A program made the translations under genes and the position numbers. Positions 23,765 through 33,529 of a stretch of DNA of 64,000 nt are shown here, one piece after another. How positions within the stretch are numbered: the first letter of the stretch is position 1; every line of letters starts with the position of its first letter. The DNA is from Sorex araneus (lineage: Eukaryota > Chordata > Mammalia > Eulipotyphla > Soricidae): the NCBI RefSeq assembly GCF_027595985.1, contig NC_073304.1, forward strand, positions 138,798,301 through 138,862,300, read 5' to 3'. A model generated the notes under the pieces. It saw only the letters and a list, made by a program, of their open reading frames with translations, did no database searches and was not told the DNA's origin.

Positions 23765-23993
23765 TTTAACAGTTCTTGTCCAGCGTGACCATTTCCAACT
23801 ATTACTGTCACACTGTCCCTTCTCTATCTTACCTACCCTCCATCACACATACTTATGGTAGATCCCAACCATTGACCAGACCTCCTAGTCCTTGTTGTTT
23901 TCTCTGGTCTTGGGTATTAGTCTTCTACTACGTATTTTTGTTTGACTGAAACCTAATCATGAACAGCTATGTAAGGGTCTAGCTCAAAATGAT
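23765..23993 (-). mobile_element. L1 3'UTR fragment with an inverted tail
   Basis: 23765-23940 parallels 29185-29370 ('agttcttgtccagcgtgaccatttccaactattactgtca'... 'tcttctactacgtatttt') and is minus strand. 23941-23985 ('gactgaaacctaatcatgaacagctatgtaa') is the plus-strand end of the same 3'UTR family. The two parts are therefore in opposite orientation. Confidence 0.65.
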
Positions 23994-24001
23994 TATATGT
24001 A

Positions 24002-24041
<40 letters not shown>
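23994..24041. repeat. (TA)n microsatellite
   Basis: About 20 TA units with one break. It lies between an L1 end and the tail of a type B SINE. Confidence 0.95.
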
Positions 24042-24042
<1 letters not shown>

Positions 24043-24044
24043 CA

Positions 24045-24152
24045 ATCACTGTCGCTGTCACTGTCAGCCTGTTTTTCATCGATTTGCTTGAGCAAACACC
24101 AGTAATATCTCCATTGTGAGACTTGTTGTTACTATTTTTGTCATAGTCTCCA
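24045..24152 (-). mobile_element. Type B SINE, 3' tail part
   Basis: Starts with the reversed short repeat CACTGTCGCTGTCACTGTCA, then 'tttttcatcgatttgcttgagcaaacaccagtaatatctccattgtgagacttgttg'. It is truncated after about 108 bases, so only the RTE-like tail and a little body remain. Confidence 0.88.
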
Positions 24153-24184
24153 CCCCCAATAACCCACAAATGTTGGATTTATTT

Positions 24185-25627
24185 TTTTATTTTCTTTTAT
24201 TATTTTAAAAAATTTATTATTTTTTTATTTGTGAACCACCATGAGAGTACATTACAGATTTTTGTGCTTGTGTTTCAGTCACACAATACTTGAGTACCCA
24301 TCCCTCCACCAGTGCCCATTCTCCACCACTGATGATCCCAGTATTTCTCCCACCCCCCATTTCATCCCCTTACCAACCCACCCCACCTCTGTGGCAGGGC
24401 ATTCCCTTTTGTTCTCTCTCTCCTTTTGAGTGTTATGGTTTGCAGTAGAGGTATTGAGTGGCCATCATGTTAAGGCTATATAGTCTACTTTCAGCACGCA
24501 TCTTCCATTCCGAGCGGGGTCCTCCAACCACACTTTACTTGGTGTTCCCTTCTCTATCTGAGCTTTTCCCCCAGCATGTGAGGCCAGCTTCCAAGCTGTG
24601 GAGCAAACCACCTGGTACTTATTTCTACTATTCTTGGGTGTTAATCTTCCATTAACATTTTATATTCCACAGATGAGTGCAATCTTTCTATGTCTGTCTC
24701 TCTCTTTCTGTTTTTTTTTTTCTTTTGGTCACACCCAGCGTTGCTCAGGGGTTACTCCTGGCTCTGCACTCAGGAATTACTCCTGGAGGTGCTTGGGGAA
24801 CCATATCAGATGCCGGGGATTGAACCCAGGTCAGCCGCGTGCAAGGCAAACGCCCTACCGGCTGTGCTATCACTCTGGCCCCTGTCTCTCTCTTTCTGAC
24901 TCATTTCACTTAGCATGATACTTTGCATATAGATCCACTTATATGCAAAGTTTATGACTTCACCTTTTCTAACAGCTGCATAGTATTCCATTGTATAGAT
25001 GTACCAAAGTTTCTTTAACAAGTCATCTGTTCTCTGGCACTCGGGCTTTTTCCAGATTCTGGCTATTGTAAACAGTGCCCCGATGAACATACAAGTGCAG
25101 ATGTCATTTCAACTATACTTTTTTTGCCTCTCTGGGGATATATTCCCAGAAGTGGTATTGCTGGGTCAAATGGGAGCTCAATTTCTAAATTTTTTGAGAA
25201 GCATCCATAGTGTTTTCCAAAAGGGCTGAACCAGTTGGCATTCCCACTACCAGTGTAGGAGGGTCCCCTTTCTCCGACATCCACGCCAACAGCGGTTGCT
25301 TTTGTTCTTTTGGATGTGTGCCAATCTCTGTGGTGTGAGGTGGTATCTCATAGTTGTTTTGATCTGCAACTCCCTGGTGATTAGTGATGAAGAGCGTTTT
25401 TTCATGTGCCTTTTGGCCATTCGTATTTCTTCCTTGAGAAAGTTTCTGTTCATTTCTTTGCCCCATTTTCTGGTGGGATTGAATGTTTTCTTCTTGTAGA
25501 GTTCAATCAGTGCCTTACATACCCTTGATATCAACCCCTTATCAGATAGTTATTGGGTGAATATCCTTTCCCCATTCTGTAGATTGTCATTGTATTCTAG
25601 TCGCTGTATCTTTTGAGGTGCAGAAAC
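24185..25627 (-). mobile_element. L1 LINE, 5'-truncated, C-terminal ORF2 and 3'UTR
   Basis: Minus strand, the same family as 2616-4622. The order of landmarks is identical: 3'UTR with a C-rich segment (G-rich in sense), TTTGCATATAGATCC, then reversed ORF2 C-terminus including LLGIYP, WRGC and KKCSSSL-like parts. It starts near FCT-KDT of ORF2. No target duplication was found because both ends abut other repeats. Broken by a SINE at 24711-24882. Confidence 0.93.
24711..24882 (-). mobile_element. Type A SINE with perfect 16-bp target duplication
   Basis: Near-consensus reversed SINE with a T-rich start. TGTCTCTCTCTTTCTG occurs at 24695-24710 and 24883-24898. It is clearly younger than the L1 that it interrupts. 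Confidence 0.97.
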
Positions 25628-25680
25628 TTCCTAGGTATGACTCCAAAACAACAACAACAAATAAAAACAAAAAGAAATTC
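25628..25680 (+). mobile_element. 3' tail remnant of a SINE
   Basis: 'aggtatgactccaaaacaacaacaacaaataaaaac' fits the final bases and tail of a type A SINE. The body and head are absent. Confidence 0.5.
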
Positions 25681-25724
25681 ATCATCTTTATACCAATTTT
25701 TTTGTTGTTTTTGTGTTTTTGTTG

Positions 25725-25865
25725 TTGTTGTTTTGGAGTCATACCTGGGCCAAATGCTGAATCACTCCTGGCAGTGTCCTGGGACCATATGGAATGTCAG
25801 AGATCAAACCTGGGTTGGCCATATGCAAGGCACGTGGCCATTCTACTATCTCTCTGGACTTAGGT
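25725..25865 (-). mobile_element. Type A SINE, diverged
   Basis: Reversed copy from 'ttttggagtcatacctgggcc' to 'gcaaggcacgtggccattctactatctctctgg'. A short internal part is missing. Confidence 0.85.
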
Positions 25866-26109
25866 GTCATATCTCTTAGGTTCATTACACAATCATTATC
25901 TTTCTACTGGGCCCGCTTTTACTCTTTCTTCCTCTGCTTCTCAAACGTTTTCCAAAGAAAAGACTTCCAGAGGACCTAACTGGTTGGCCCAAATATTTGA
26001 ATAATTGAACTTCCTGAGAATTTGTTTTCTAATCATCCAGTCTTTTACTGCTACATCCTGCACAGTGTCACTTTGGACTCAGTTATCACTAAAACAGTAG
26101 TTATGATAT

Positions 26110-26288
26110 ATTTTATTTTTTCTTTTTTGTCATCACACTTGGCAATGGTCAGGGCTGACTCCTGGATCTGCACTCAGGGATCACTCCTGGCGGTGCTCAG
26201 GGGACCATATGGGGTGCTGGGACTCAAATCCAGGTCAGCCACATGCAAGGCAAACGCCCTATCCACTGTACTATTGCTCTGGCCCCAT
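26110..26288 (-). mobile_element. Type A SINE with short target duplication
   Basis: Reversed full-length copy ending in 'cactgtactattgctctggcccc'. TTATGATAT occurs before it (26101-26109) and after it (26289-26297). Confidence 0.93.
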
Positions 26289-26294
26289 TTATGA

Positions 26295-27100
26295 TATTTA
26301 CAAGAAGTCATTTCGGCTTCTCAGACAAGAGCTGGTTGGATCTAGGAAAAACAAAAATGAAAGTAGCTTGTTCCCCGTATCGACACCTTCACCATTGCTT
26401 CAGGATGCATTGATTCATGCATCTTTTTTAGCCAGGCAGAAGGGGTAGGGTCACGGGGGAGGAGGATTAGGAAGCTGAGAAGTCCTCAGTGACAGGGACC
26501 AAGGCAGAGAGACGCCACATAGGTACTGAAGAGTGTTTCCTATTTACCGTAATTAAGGGACACTGGCATGGTCTGTTCCCAAATACCTTCCCCACAGGCA
26601 CAGGGAAATGTTCATTTCCTGGCATTGATTTTTAGTTGGTCTTTTCACTTCTCCATGTAGTCGTCACTTTAATCATGTGATTTTCAGCCTCTCTCGCTAG
26701 GAGCTCCTCTCCCTTGACTTAAACTCGGCTATGTGACTTTCTTTGCTCAATGGGCCAAGATTAAAACAACAATGTGCCCATCATTGTGCCCCTCCTCTTA
26801 ATCTCTTGGGTCTCTGCCAACACAGAGAGAGGAGCTAGCTTCTCTGGATATCTGCTGCCCCTTCAGCCTGGTCCTCAGAATGAGCCTACATGAGAATAGG
26901 AAGAAGAATAATGGAAACGAAGCCACAAACCATATTTTTAAAAAACGTGACCCAGAACTTAGGGATTTTCCCAGACATGGCAAAACACAGATCTAATAAG
27001 TATGAGGTCCTGAGTTTGATTTTCATACTTCATGCCCTTCCCCCTGGCCCTGAGCCCAGCAATGTAGGGAGTCTAAACCCACTCCACCCATACAGGAAGA
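26295..27100. other. Mostly unrecognised
   Basis: No gene seen. 26960-27065 ('gaggtcctgagtttgattttcatacttcatgccc') has a weak SINE-like middle but cannot be assigned. Confidence 0.4.
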
Positions 27101-27140
27101 CAGGAAAGAAAGAAAAGAAAGAGAAAGAAAGAAAAGAAAG

Positions 27141-27239
<99 letters not shown>

Positions 27240-27361
27240 AAGAGAGAGAAAGAAAGAAGGAAGGAAGGAAGGAAGGAAGGAAGGAAGGAAGGAAGGAAGG
27301 AAGGAAGGAAGGAAGGAAGGAAGGAAGGAAGGAAGGAAGGAAGGAAGAAGGAAGGAAGGAA
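27101..27361. repeat. (AAAG)n-(GA)n-(AAGG)n composite microsatellite
   Basis: Purine-only on the plus strand for about 260 bases: AAAG units, a short GA block, then a long pure AAGG block. Apparent reading frames in it are artefacts. Confidence 0.97.
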
Positions 27362-27364
27362 CAG

Positions 27365-27905
27365 AGAAGAAGCCGGGCGTTCTGGTGAGCAACACGGCCG
27401 GAGAATGCTCTGGACCCCGAGACTGGGCCAGCAACACCGGGGATCCAGACACAGGAGTTGCAGCCACCACACCCTCTCTAGATGGAGCCCGGGTGACATT
27501 GAGCAGCAACTAACACGGCTCCGGGATGCGGGACTGAGACAACTCTGAACCGTGCGGCCGCGTTAGACCTTTTCTAAAAACTGAAAACATACAATCTTTT
27601 AATGGAAAACTAATTATCAAATGCTTCCTTGGTAGTAGGGCTGTCTTTCTTGGGGGAAAACTCCAAGAACAATAATGAGTTTTGTGTTGAAATATGGAAC
27701 AAGGTAAAGAGAAAATGAAGTGAAATTCATCAGATATCCGGTAGGGGGTGGGGGGACGGAGGCGGGGGTATACTGTTTTTTTTTTGTGGTGGAATATGGG
27801 CACTGGTGAATGGATGGGTGTTTGAATATTGTATAACTGAGACATAAACCTAAGAACTTTGTAACTTTCCACATGGTGATTCAATAAAAATTTAAAAATA
27901 AATAA
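27365..27905 (+). mobile_element. L1 3'UTR
   Basis: Plus strand, with a GC-rich start, then 'aacaataatgagttttgtgttgaaatatggaac', a G-rich block (27744-27772), 'gatatgggcactggtgaatggatgggtg'-type sequence and 'ccacatggtgattcaataaaa' followed by an A-rich end. Closely parallel to 62440-62835. Confidence 0.88.
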
Positions 27906-27908
27906 ATA

Positions 27909-28056
27909 AAAAAGAAAGAAGGAAGGAAGGAAGGAAAGAGAGAAAGAGGAAAAAGAGAGGAAGGGAGGGAGAGAGGGAAAGAGGGAGGAAGGAAGGAAGG
28001 AAAAAGGAAAGAAAGAGAGAAAGAGAGAAGAGAGAAAGAGAGAAAGAGAGAAGAGC
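27909..28056. repeat. Purine-rich (AAGG/AAAGAG) microsatellite in an L1 A-tail
   Basis: Starts inside the A-rich tail of the L1 3' end and consists of mixed AAGG, GAGA and AAAGAGAG units. Confidence 0.95.
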
Positions 28057-28059
28057 AGG

Positions 28060-28608
28060 GAGTCCCCCGTGCAGAAAAAGGTAGAACAAAAAAATGCCAG
28101 CCTCAGAGGACAAGAGTTATCAGTTGTACGACCGGCTGTGGGTGGCCTGGGTGATTTATTCCTGGAAATCTCTGAAAGCAAGCTGACTCATGGAGATAAA
28201 CCTTTTCCAAGTATTTCTGGAAATGTATGCATAATTCTTCAATGTTTGCTGCTCTAAATCTTTACATGCAGAAATCTGAAAGGTTGATTCAGTGCATATT
28301 GCACAGGCATTTTCTTAGCATTTCCGCAGCGCTCATGGGGCGGGGATAGGGGGCAGTGAAATTTGTTTTCCTGGCTGACAGTTGGGGAAGTGGGGGTATT
28401 ACAGAGGTTAAGTATCTGGGTCACAGTAAGTTTGGTGATTGCAGAGCAGAGCTGCCTGACTGGTGCTAGGTATGTTTTATGAGTTGGAGGTTCTCAGAGA
28501 TAGCACCTTCCAGGGGCAGATGGACACTGGAAGGCAGAGGAAGACCTGTACAAATGGTTATGGAGAGATAATCTGGATTCATTAAGGGAAAAAAACACAG
28601 TTACTTAA
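28060..28608. other. No recognised element
   Basis: Apparently unique sequence. No exon-like frame. Confidence 0.45.
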
Positions 28609-28609
28609 A

Positions 28610-28772
28610 AAGGAGCAGAGTCCAAGGCTTTAGGCTCTTGTCTTCCCCTACCCCTCCCCCCCACCACCCTTGATCCAGGTTTGCCAGGAGTGAGTGATCC
28701 CTGAGGGCAGAGACTGGAGTAAGCCTTGAGCATAGCTAAGAGTGGCCCCAAGGTAAAAACAAATAAACAAAA
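28610..28772 (+). mobile_element. Type A SINE, old, body and tail
   Basis: 'gccaggagtgagtgatccctgagggcagagactggagtaagccttgagcatagctaagagtggccccaaggtaaaaac' is SINE body and tail. The head is poorly preserved and a C-rich run lies within it. Confidence 0.7.
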
Positions 28773-28876
28773 TAAAAGGAGTCACAGGACAAAGGATGTG
28801 GCGGGATGTGGCGTACTTCATAAAGCACACTCTTCATATGTGTGAAGTTTGATTTCAAACACCTAGGGTGCCCCTT

Positions 28877-29530
28877 AGAACATTTTTTAAAATCAGAATA
28901 ACCATGAGATACACAGTCACAAAGTTGTTCATTATTGAGTTTTGGGTGTTACAATGTTCCAACACACTTCCTATATATTTCCTGCCACCGATGTCCGCAG
29001 TTTCCCTCCCTCCACTCCCCTGCCTCCACCCTCAGCCTGCTTCTGTGGCAGAGGCACTTTTCTTCTCTTTCTCTCTCTCTGTCTCTCTGTTTCTGTCTCT
29101 CTCTGTCTCTTTTCTTTGGGGCATGATGGTTTGCAATACAGATACTAAAAGGTCATCATGTTTATCTCTTCATCTACTTTCAGTACTCAGTTCTTGTCCA
29201 GAGTGACCATTTCCGGCTATCACTGTCATAGTGGACATCTCTAGCCTAACTGCCCCCCCCCTCCACCTCCACTATTTGTAACAAGCATCCAACTGTGGGT
29301 CAGTCCTCCTGGCCCTTGTTTCTACTGTCCTTGAGTATTAATCTCCTACTATGTTTTTCTTATATCCCACAAATGAATGCAGTCATTCTATGCCTGTCCC
29401 TTTCCTTCTGACTCATTTCACTCAGCCTGATACTCTCTATGTCCTTCCATTTATAAGAAAATTTCATGACTTAATTTTTCCTAGTGGCTGCATAGTATCC
29501 CAATGTGTAAATATACCATAGTTTCTTTCT
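28877..29530 (-). mobile_element. L1 3'UTR and adjacent region
   Basis: Reversed: 'accatgagatacacagtcacaaagttgttcattattgagttttggg', 'ccgatgtccgcagtttccctcc', a CT-rich block with GT breaks (29060-29111), 'gatggtttgcaatacagatactaaaaggtcatcatg', and 'gactcatttcactcagcctgatactctctatgtccttccatttat'. The same 3'UTR family as 18096-18720. Confidence 0.88.
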
Positions 29531-29534
29531 AATG

Positions 29535-30118
29535 GAAAAAATGATTTTATTTGCATTTACTAAGCATCTTTTATTTGTCAGGCTCAGTTCCAGATGTAGC
29601 ATAGAACTTTCTTGTTTCAGAAGCCAGTATTTTAATGGGAGAAAACAGAAAAAAATTTTTGAAGTTAAACTATATCTATCAAATTTAATGATATAGAATC
29701 ATCCATTTCTAGGGGGTCAAAAGTGATTGCATGTAGACAAATGTGTGTGATTCAGCCTTTACTCTGTTTGGTTTTAGGATACGTGCAAGGGAGAAATAAA
29801 ATGCAAGCGAAGAGGATTAAGAGAGTTTGGGGGAGGAGAAATTTTAAGTAAAGAAGCCAGACTAAATGGAGTACTGAAAGAAATGAAGCTGCAGGACCAC
29901 TAGTTAGGAAAGAACATACCAGCAAGGGGAACAGCCAGTGAAAAGGCAATGAGGTGGGATGGGTCTGATGGGGTGGTCCTGGCAGAAGTATTGGAAATGA
30001 GGCTGGAGAGAGAGGAATCCTGTGGGACTTTGTAGGTCAACAACTGGATGGACATTCACTGGAGGGCCCTGTGACCAGAGTACATTTGAAAGAGGTCACT
30101 TGGTTACGTTTGGAATCA
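29535..30118. other. No recognised element
   Basis: Apparently unique sequence. Parts resemble generic old repeat debris ('gaacatttgaaagaggtcacttgg'), but nothing can be supported. Confidence 0.4.
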
Positions 30119-30119
30119 T

Positions 30120-30330
30120 CTCAGGGCTAGAGGGTAAGAATAGAGATACTATACTCAGGGATGAGGGAGAGAACTCAAAGAGGTGAAGTACATGCCTAGC
30201 TGGTGTGAGGCACTAAGTTTGATCCCTGGTACATCAGAGGCCCTAGGAGTCCCACTGGGTGTAGCCCTGATCCCCAACACCGGCAGGTCCAAGCAGCACT
30301 GTGTCACCAGATCTGAGCAGCAAAGCTATC
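30120..30330 (+). mobile_element. Old SINE
   Basis: 'gagagaactcaaagaggtgaagtacatgcctagctggtgtgaggcactaagtttgatccctggta' is a diverged head with a B-box-like part. A longer body follows, with 'gcagcactgtgtcaccagatctgagcagc'. Confidence 0.65.
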
Positions 30331-30639
30331 CCGACTGCATAACTGGGTCAGTTAACATTGGGAGAGACACCTGGACGACCCTTAAGAGCATTTTGGAACC
30401 ACTGGGGAAGCTCATAACCCCCCCAACAGAGAATGATCAGTGTCATTCAGATGAAAGTTGATGGTAGATTTGAACCAGAATGAGAAAAATTGGCAAATGA
30501 GAAGTGATGATTCTGGCTCTGTTTTGAAGGCAAAGACATTGGGAGAAGTTGGAACATAAAGGTAAAGGATCAGGGTCAGGGTGGGGGTGGGCGCTCAAAG
30601 GCAAAAGCCACTATGTGTGAAGCATCCACATCTGCTCCC

Positions 30640-30960
30640 AGATACTGCTGACATGCACCAAATACAATTTCTGTGGCTCAGATAGAATGCAAGCACTACA
30701 ACTAAAGCAAGGCACTCTGGCAAGCACTGCAGCTAAAGAGGGGCAGATTCCCTGACCAGATGTATGACGCCCTGTGCGTGTTGGGTGAGTACCACAGGGT
30801 AGTACTACGAGCACTACAACTAGAATGTTTGAAAGCAACAACCAAATCAATGCAGCCTCAAGTCAGCATATGTGTAAGCACCAAAACTAAGGTATGTGAT
30901 TTATAGCAAGCACTACAGTAAAGAATGTTGGCACCACAACCAAGGTGTTTGACCCTCATT
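30640..30960. repeat. Degenerate repeat of a 'gcaagcactacaactaaag' unit
   Basis: Variants of GCACTACAACTAAAG occur near 30693, 30723, 30810, 30877, 30910 and 30930, with irregular spacing. Similar 'gtgagca-ca-agctagagtgtg' units appear in the long-bodied SINE at 42960-43970, so this is probably the body of such a SINE. Confidence 0.6.
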
Positions 30961-30961
30961 C

Positions 30962-31482
30962 ATTGCAAGAGAACCACAGGGAAAAGTAAGAGATGAAGGA
31001 AAGGGCTAGGAAGCAATGGTTGCTCTCTGGACACTCTGATCATTTGAAAGCAGAGGGATGAAGGGGATCTACAAAGAACCTTGGTGGGAGCACATCCAGC
31101 ACAAAGAACTGCTGAAAGAAGAGAGCTCTGGGAGGAGGGAGTGGGCAATGGTGTCAGATGCACACCGGGCAGAAGATCCCAGAGGGCGAAGGAAACTTGG
31201 GTGATGTGTGAGAGAGGAAAGCCTCATGGCACTGTGCCCTTGAGTAGGTGATGGTAGTTTCCAGGTCACCAGAGAAATGATTGATTTGTCTAGAAGCACA
31301 TAGGACTCACTTGGAGTCAACCACCAGAGAGAAGAAATGGCAGGGGTTCCTGATGCAGAAGATAATGGAATTTCTCTTTGGACAGCTTGTCTTTTCAATG
31401 CAACAGGAAACTAGGGAAGTGTCTGTGAATCAGTCCATGAGTAGAGTTACTTGGCTCCTAGGGAATTGGGATGGCAGGTTTT
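30962..31482. other. No recognised element
   Basis: Purine-rich, apparently unique sequence with no exon-like frame. Confidence 0.4.
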
Positions 31483-31540
31483 ATGGATATGAATATGGAT
31501 GAATGGATGGATGGATAGATGGGTGAATGAGATAGATTGA
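31483..31540. repeat. (GGAT)n-like imperfect microsatellite
   Basis: 'gaatatggatgaatggatggatggatagatgggtgaatgag'. Short and imperfect. Confidence 0.85.
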
Positions 31541-31544
31541 TGTT

Positions 31545-32038
31545 TATCCTATGGTAAATACTAGCTACACAGCAGATATATTTGTAGAAAAAAATCTGGC
31601 AAGGAGATAATGAACTATCAACAGAAGGTATCCTTGAGGGGTAGAAATCTTCACTTCACTTTTCACTATATACAGTAGTCTATCAATAGATGACTACTGA
31701 AAGAAGCAATAGATGTTTCTATTTTTGGAAGAGACTTAGAAATCTAGAGACAAAGGGCCACAGGACAATCATTCTTAGTGGTTAACATCCTCCTTGCTTA
31801 GTGCCAGGGCGTGCTCTCTGCTGTTCCTTAGCTTAGGAGGCTGTGAATCCCCGAGGCCCTTTGGGATTCACCCCAGGTCTCTTAGAGATTCACAGAGCCA
31901 CACCAGATCATTGTTCTGTCATTTTTAGGGTCTGACTTTTACACACTTTTAACACTTTCTTGGCCTAACAGTATGTGGATGATGTTTTCTTAAACTATAT
32001 AATATTATAGCATATTATAATAACAAACCAGTATATAA
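31545..32038. other. No recognised element
   Basis: AT-rich, no frame or repeat seen. Confidence 0.4.
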
Positions 32039-32040
32039 CA

Positions 32041-32368
32041 TATATATTCAGGAGAGCTTGGCAAGCTCCCTGTGGCGTATTCATATCCCAAATGCAGTAA
32101 CAGATATATACATACCTCTCAGAGATCCCGGCAAGCAAGAGTATCCCGCCCGCACAGCAGAGCCTGGCAAGCTACCCGTGGCGTGTTCAATATGCCAAAA
32201 ACAGTAACAATAGGTCTCAGACCCTGGAAGAGCCTCCAATCGTTGGGAAAGATGAGTAAGGAGAGGCTGCTAAAATCTCAGGGCTGAGTGTAATAGAGAC
32301 GTTACTGGTGCCCGCTCGAATAAATCGACAAACAACAGGATGAAAGTGATACAGTGATACAGTGAACA
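32041..32368 (+). mobile_element. Type B SINE, long variant
   Basis: Lacks the tRNA head and starts in the 'GGCAAGCT' repeated part. It contains 'cgtgttcaatatgccaaaaacagtaacaataggtctcag', then about 75 extra bases ('ctggaagagcctccaatcgttggg...cagggctgagtgtaat') not present in the copies at 13141 and 41346. It ends with the RTE-like tail and GTGATACAGTGATACAGTGA. Confidence 0.9.
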
Positions 32369-32369
32369 T

Positions 32370-32838
32370 CCTTCTTGGCCTGGATTCTCCACTATGATTG
32401 GTCTAATATTTGGGCTCAGTTCTTATAAATCAGAAGCAAGTTAGAATTTTTCAACGTGGAAACATTTGGACCTCCTTTATCACTCTCCCCACCACTTTGC
32501 AGTGCTCTCTTACTTTCTAATGACAAGGTGACCTTGGGGAAATGGAGAAGGGTAGTGGATTCCATAGACCCATTCTTCCCCACAGCTTCTTCACAGCTGT
32601 GCATTGCTTTCTCCTCTACAGTCAGGTATCTGGTTAATTGAACCCCTGCTATTTCTCTCTCTCTCTCTGGTGGTCGATTCCAAGTGAATTCTACATGTTC
32701 CTAGCCAAGCCAGACCTTATGCCCAAACTCTGCTCTTCTATAGTTTGGTTTAATCCAGTGATTGAATCCTCCAGGACCAGACTGATGGTCCAATATGGCC
32801 AAGGCACAGGAAAAAATTGATAAAGCTAGATGCTGAGT
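32370..32838. other. No recognised element
   Basis: Apparently unique sequence with a short CT run at 32656-32668. Confidence 0.45.
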
Positions 32839-33262
32839 GGGGGGGGGGAAGAAAAAATAAATAAAAATAAAGAAGGTGAAGAAGAAAGAAAAGAAGAGGA
32901 GGAGTAGAGGGTGAAGGTGGAGGAGGACGAGAAGAGGAGGAAAGAGAAGAAGAAGAAGAAGAAGAAGAAGAAGAAGAAGAAGAAGAAGAAGAAGAAGAAG
33001 AAGAAGAAGAAGAAGAAGAAGAAGAAGAAGAAGAAGAAGAAGAAGAAGAAGAAGAAGAAGAAGAAGAAGAAGAAGAAGAAGAAGAAGAAGAAGAAGGAGA
33101 AGGAGAAGGAGAAGAAGAAGGAGGAGGAGGAGGAGAGGAAAGAGGAAGGAAAAAGGAAGAAGCAGGAAGGAAATAGTGGAGAGGAGGAGGGGGAAGGAGG
33201 AAAGAGGAAAAAAGAGGAGAAGAATAGGGGGAAGAAGAAAAGAGAAGGAGAAGAAGGGAGAG
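32839..33262. repeat. (GAA)n microsatellite in a 420-bp purine tract
   Basis: Core of about 50 pure AAG/GAA units (about 32947-33097), then GGAGAA, GGAGGA and mixed purines to 33262. A run of nine or ten G lies at 32839-32848. Long frames on both strands are repeat artefacts. Confidence 0.97.
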
Positions 33263-33357
33263 AACACGTGGATGATGCATGATGTGTGCTTGGGGTCCTT
33301 TGACTCATTTGTGAAGTGAGGACAGCATCTGATCTTCCAACAAAAGCAGGTCTTTTC

Positions 33358-33527
33358 TCCCCAGTTTTGGGGTCACCCCTGGCGATGATTAGGGATTACT
33401 CCTGGCTATGCACTCAGGAATTTTCCTGGTGGACTCGGGAACATGTGGGGGCCAGGGGGTTGAAGCCATGTTGGCCAAGTGCAAGGCAAAGACCTCAGCC
33501 ATTGTACTATGGCTCCAGCTCAGCCAT
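33358..33527 (-). mobile_element. Type A SINE
   Basis: Reversed copy from 'ttttggggtcacccctggcgatgat' to 'gcaaggcaaagacctcagccattgtactatggctccagctc'. Moderately diverged. Confidence 0.9.
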
Positions 33528-33529
33528 AA

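Noticed and set aside
25600..25690. Possible second twin-primed L1 at the 25627 boundary
   Set aside because: The plus-strand stretch after the break at first looked like an L1 ORF2 piece. It does not match the equivalent segment of the L1 at 2616-5736 and fits better the end and tail of a type A SINE (TATGACTCCAAAACAACAAC).
26890..27513. 207-codon frame rich in KE and KR repeats, and its minus-strand counterparts
   Set aside because: Produced by the AAAG/AAGG microsatellite plus the start of an L1 3'UTR.
32240..32290. Possible RTE origin for the extra segment of the long type B SINE, because both it and the RTE give 'MSKERL' in translation
   Set aside because: In the RTE this is an out-of-frame reading of DVKRTPG. 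Nucleotide identity over the segment is about 12 of 21 by eye, which is near chance for a chosen window.
32701..33308. Long poly-Leu, poly-Ser, poly-Phe and poly-Lys frames
   Set aside because: Artefacts of the GAA/TTC repeat.
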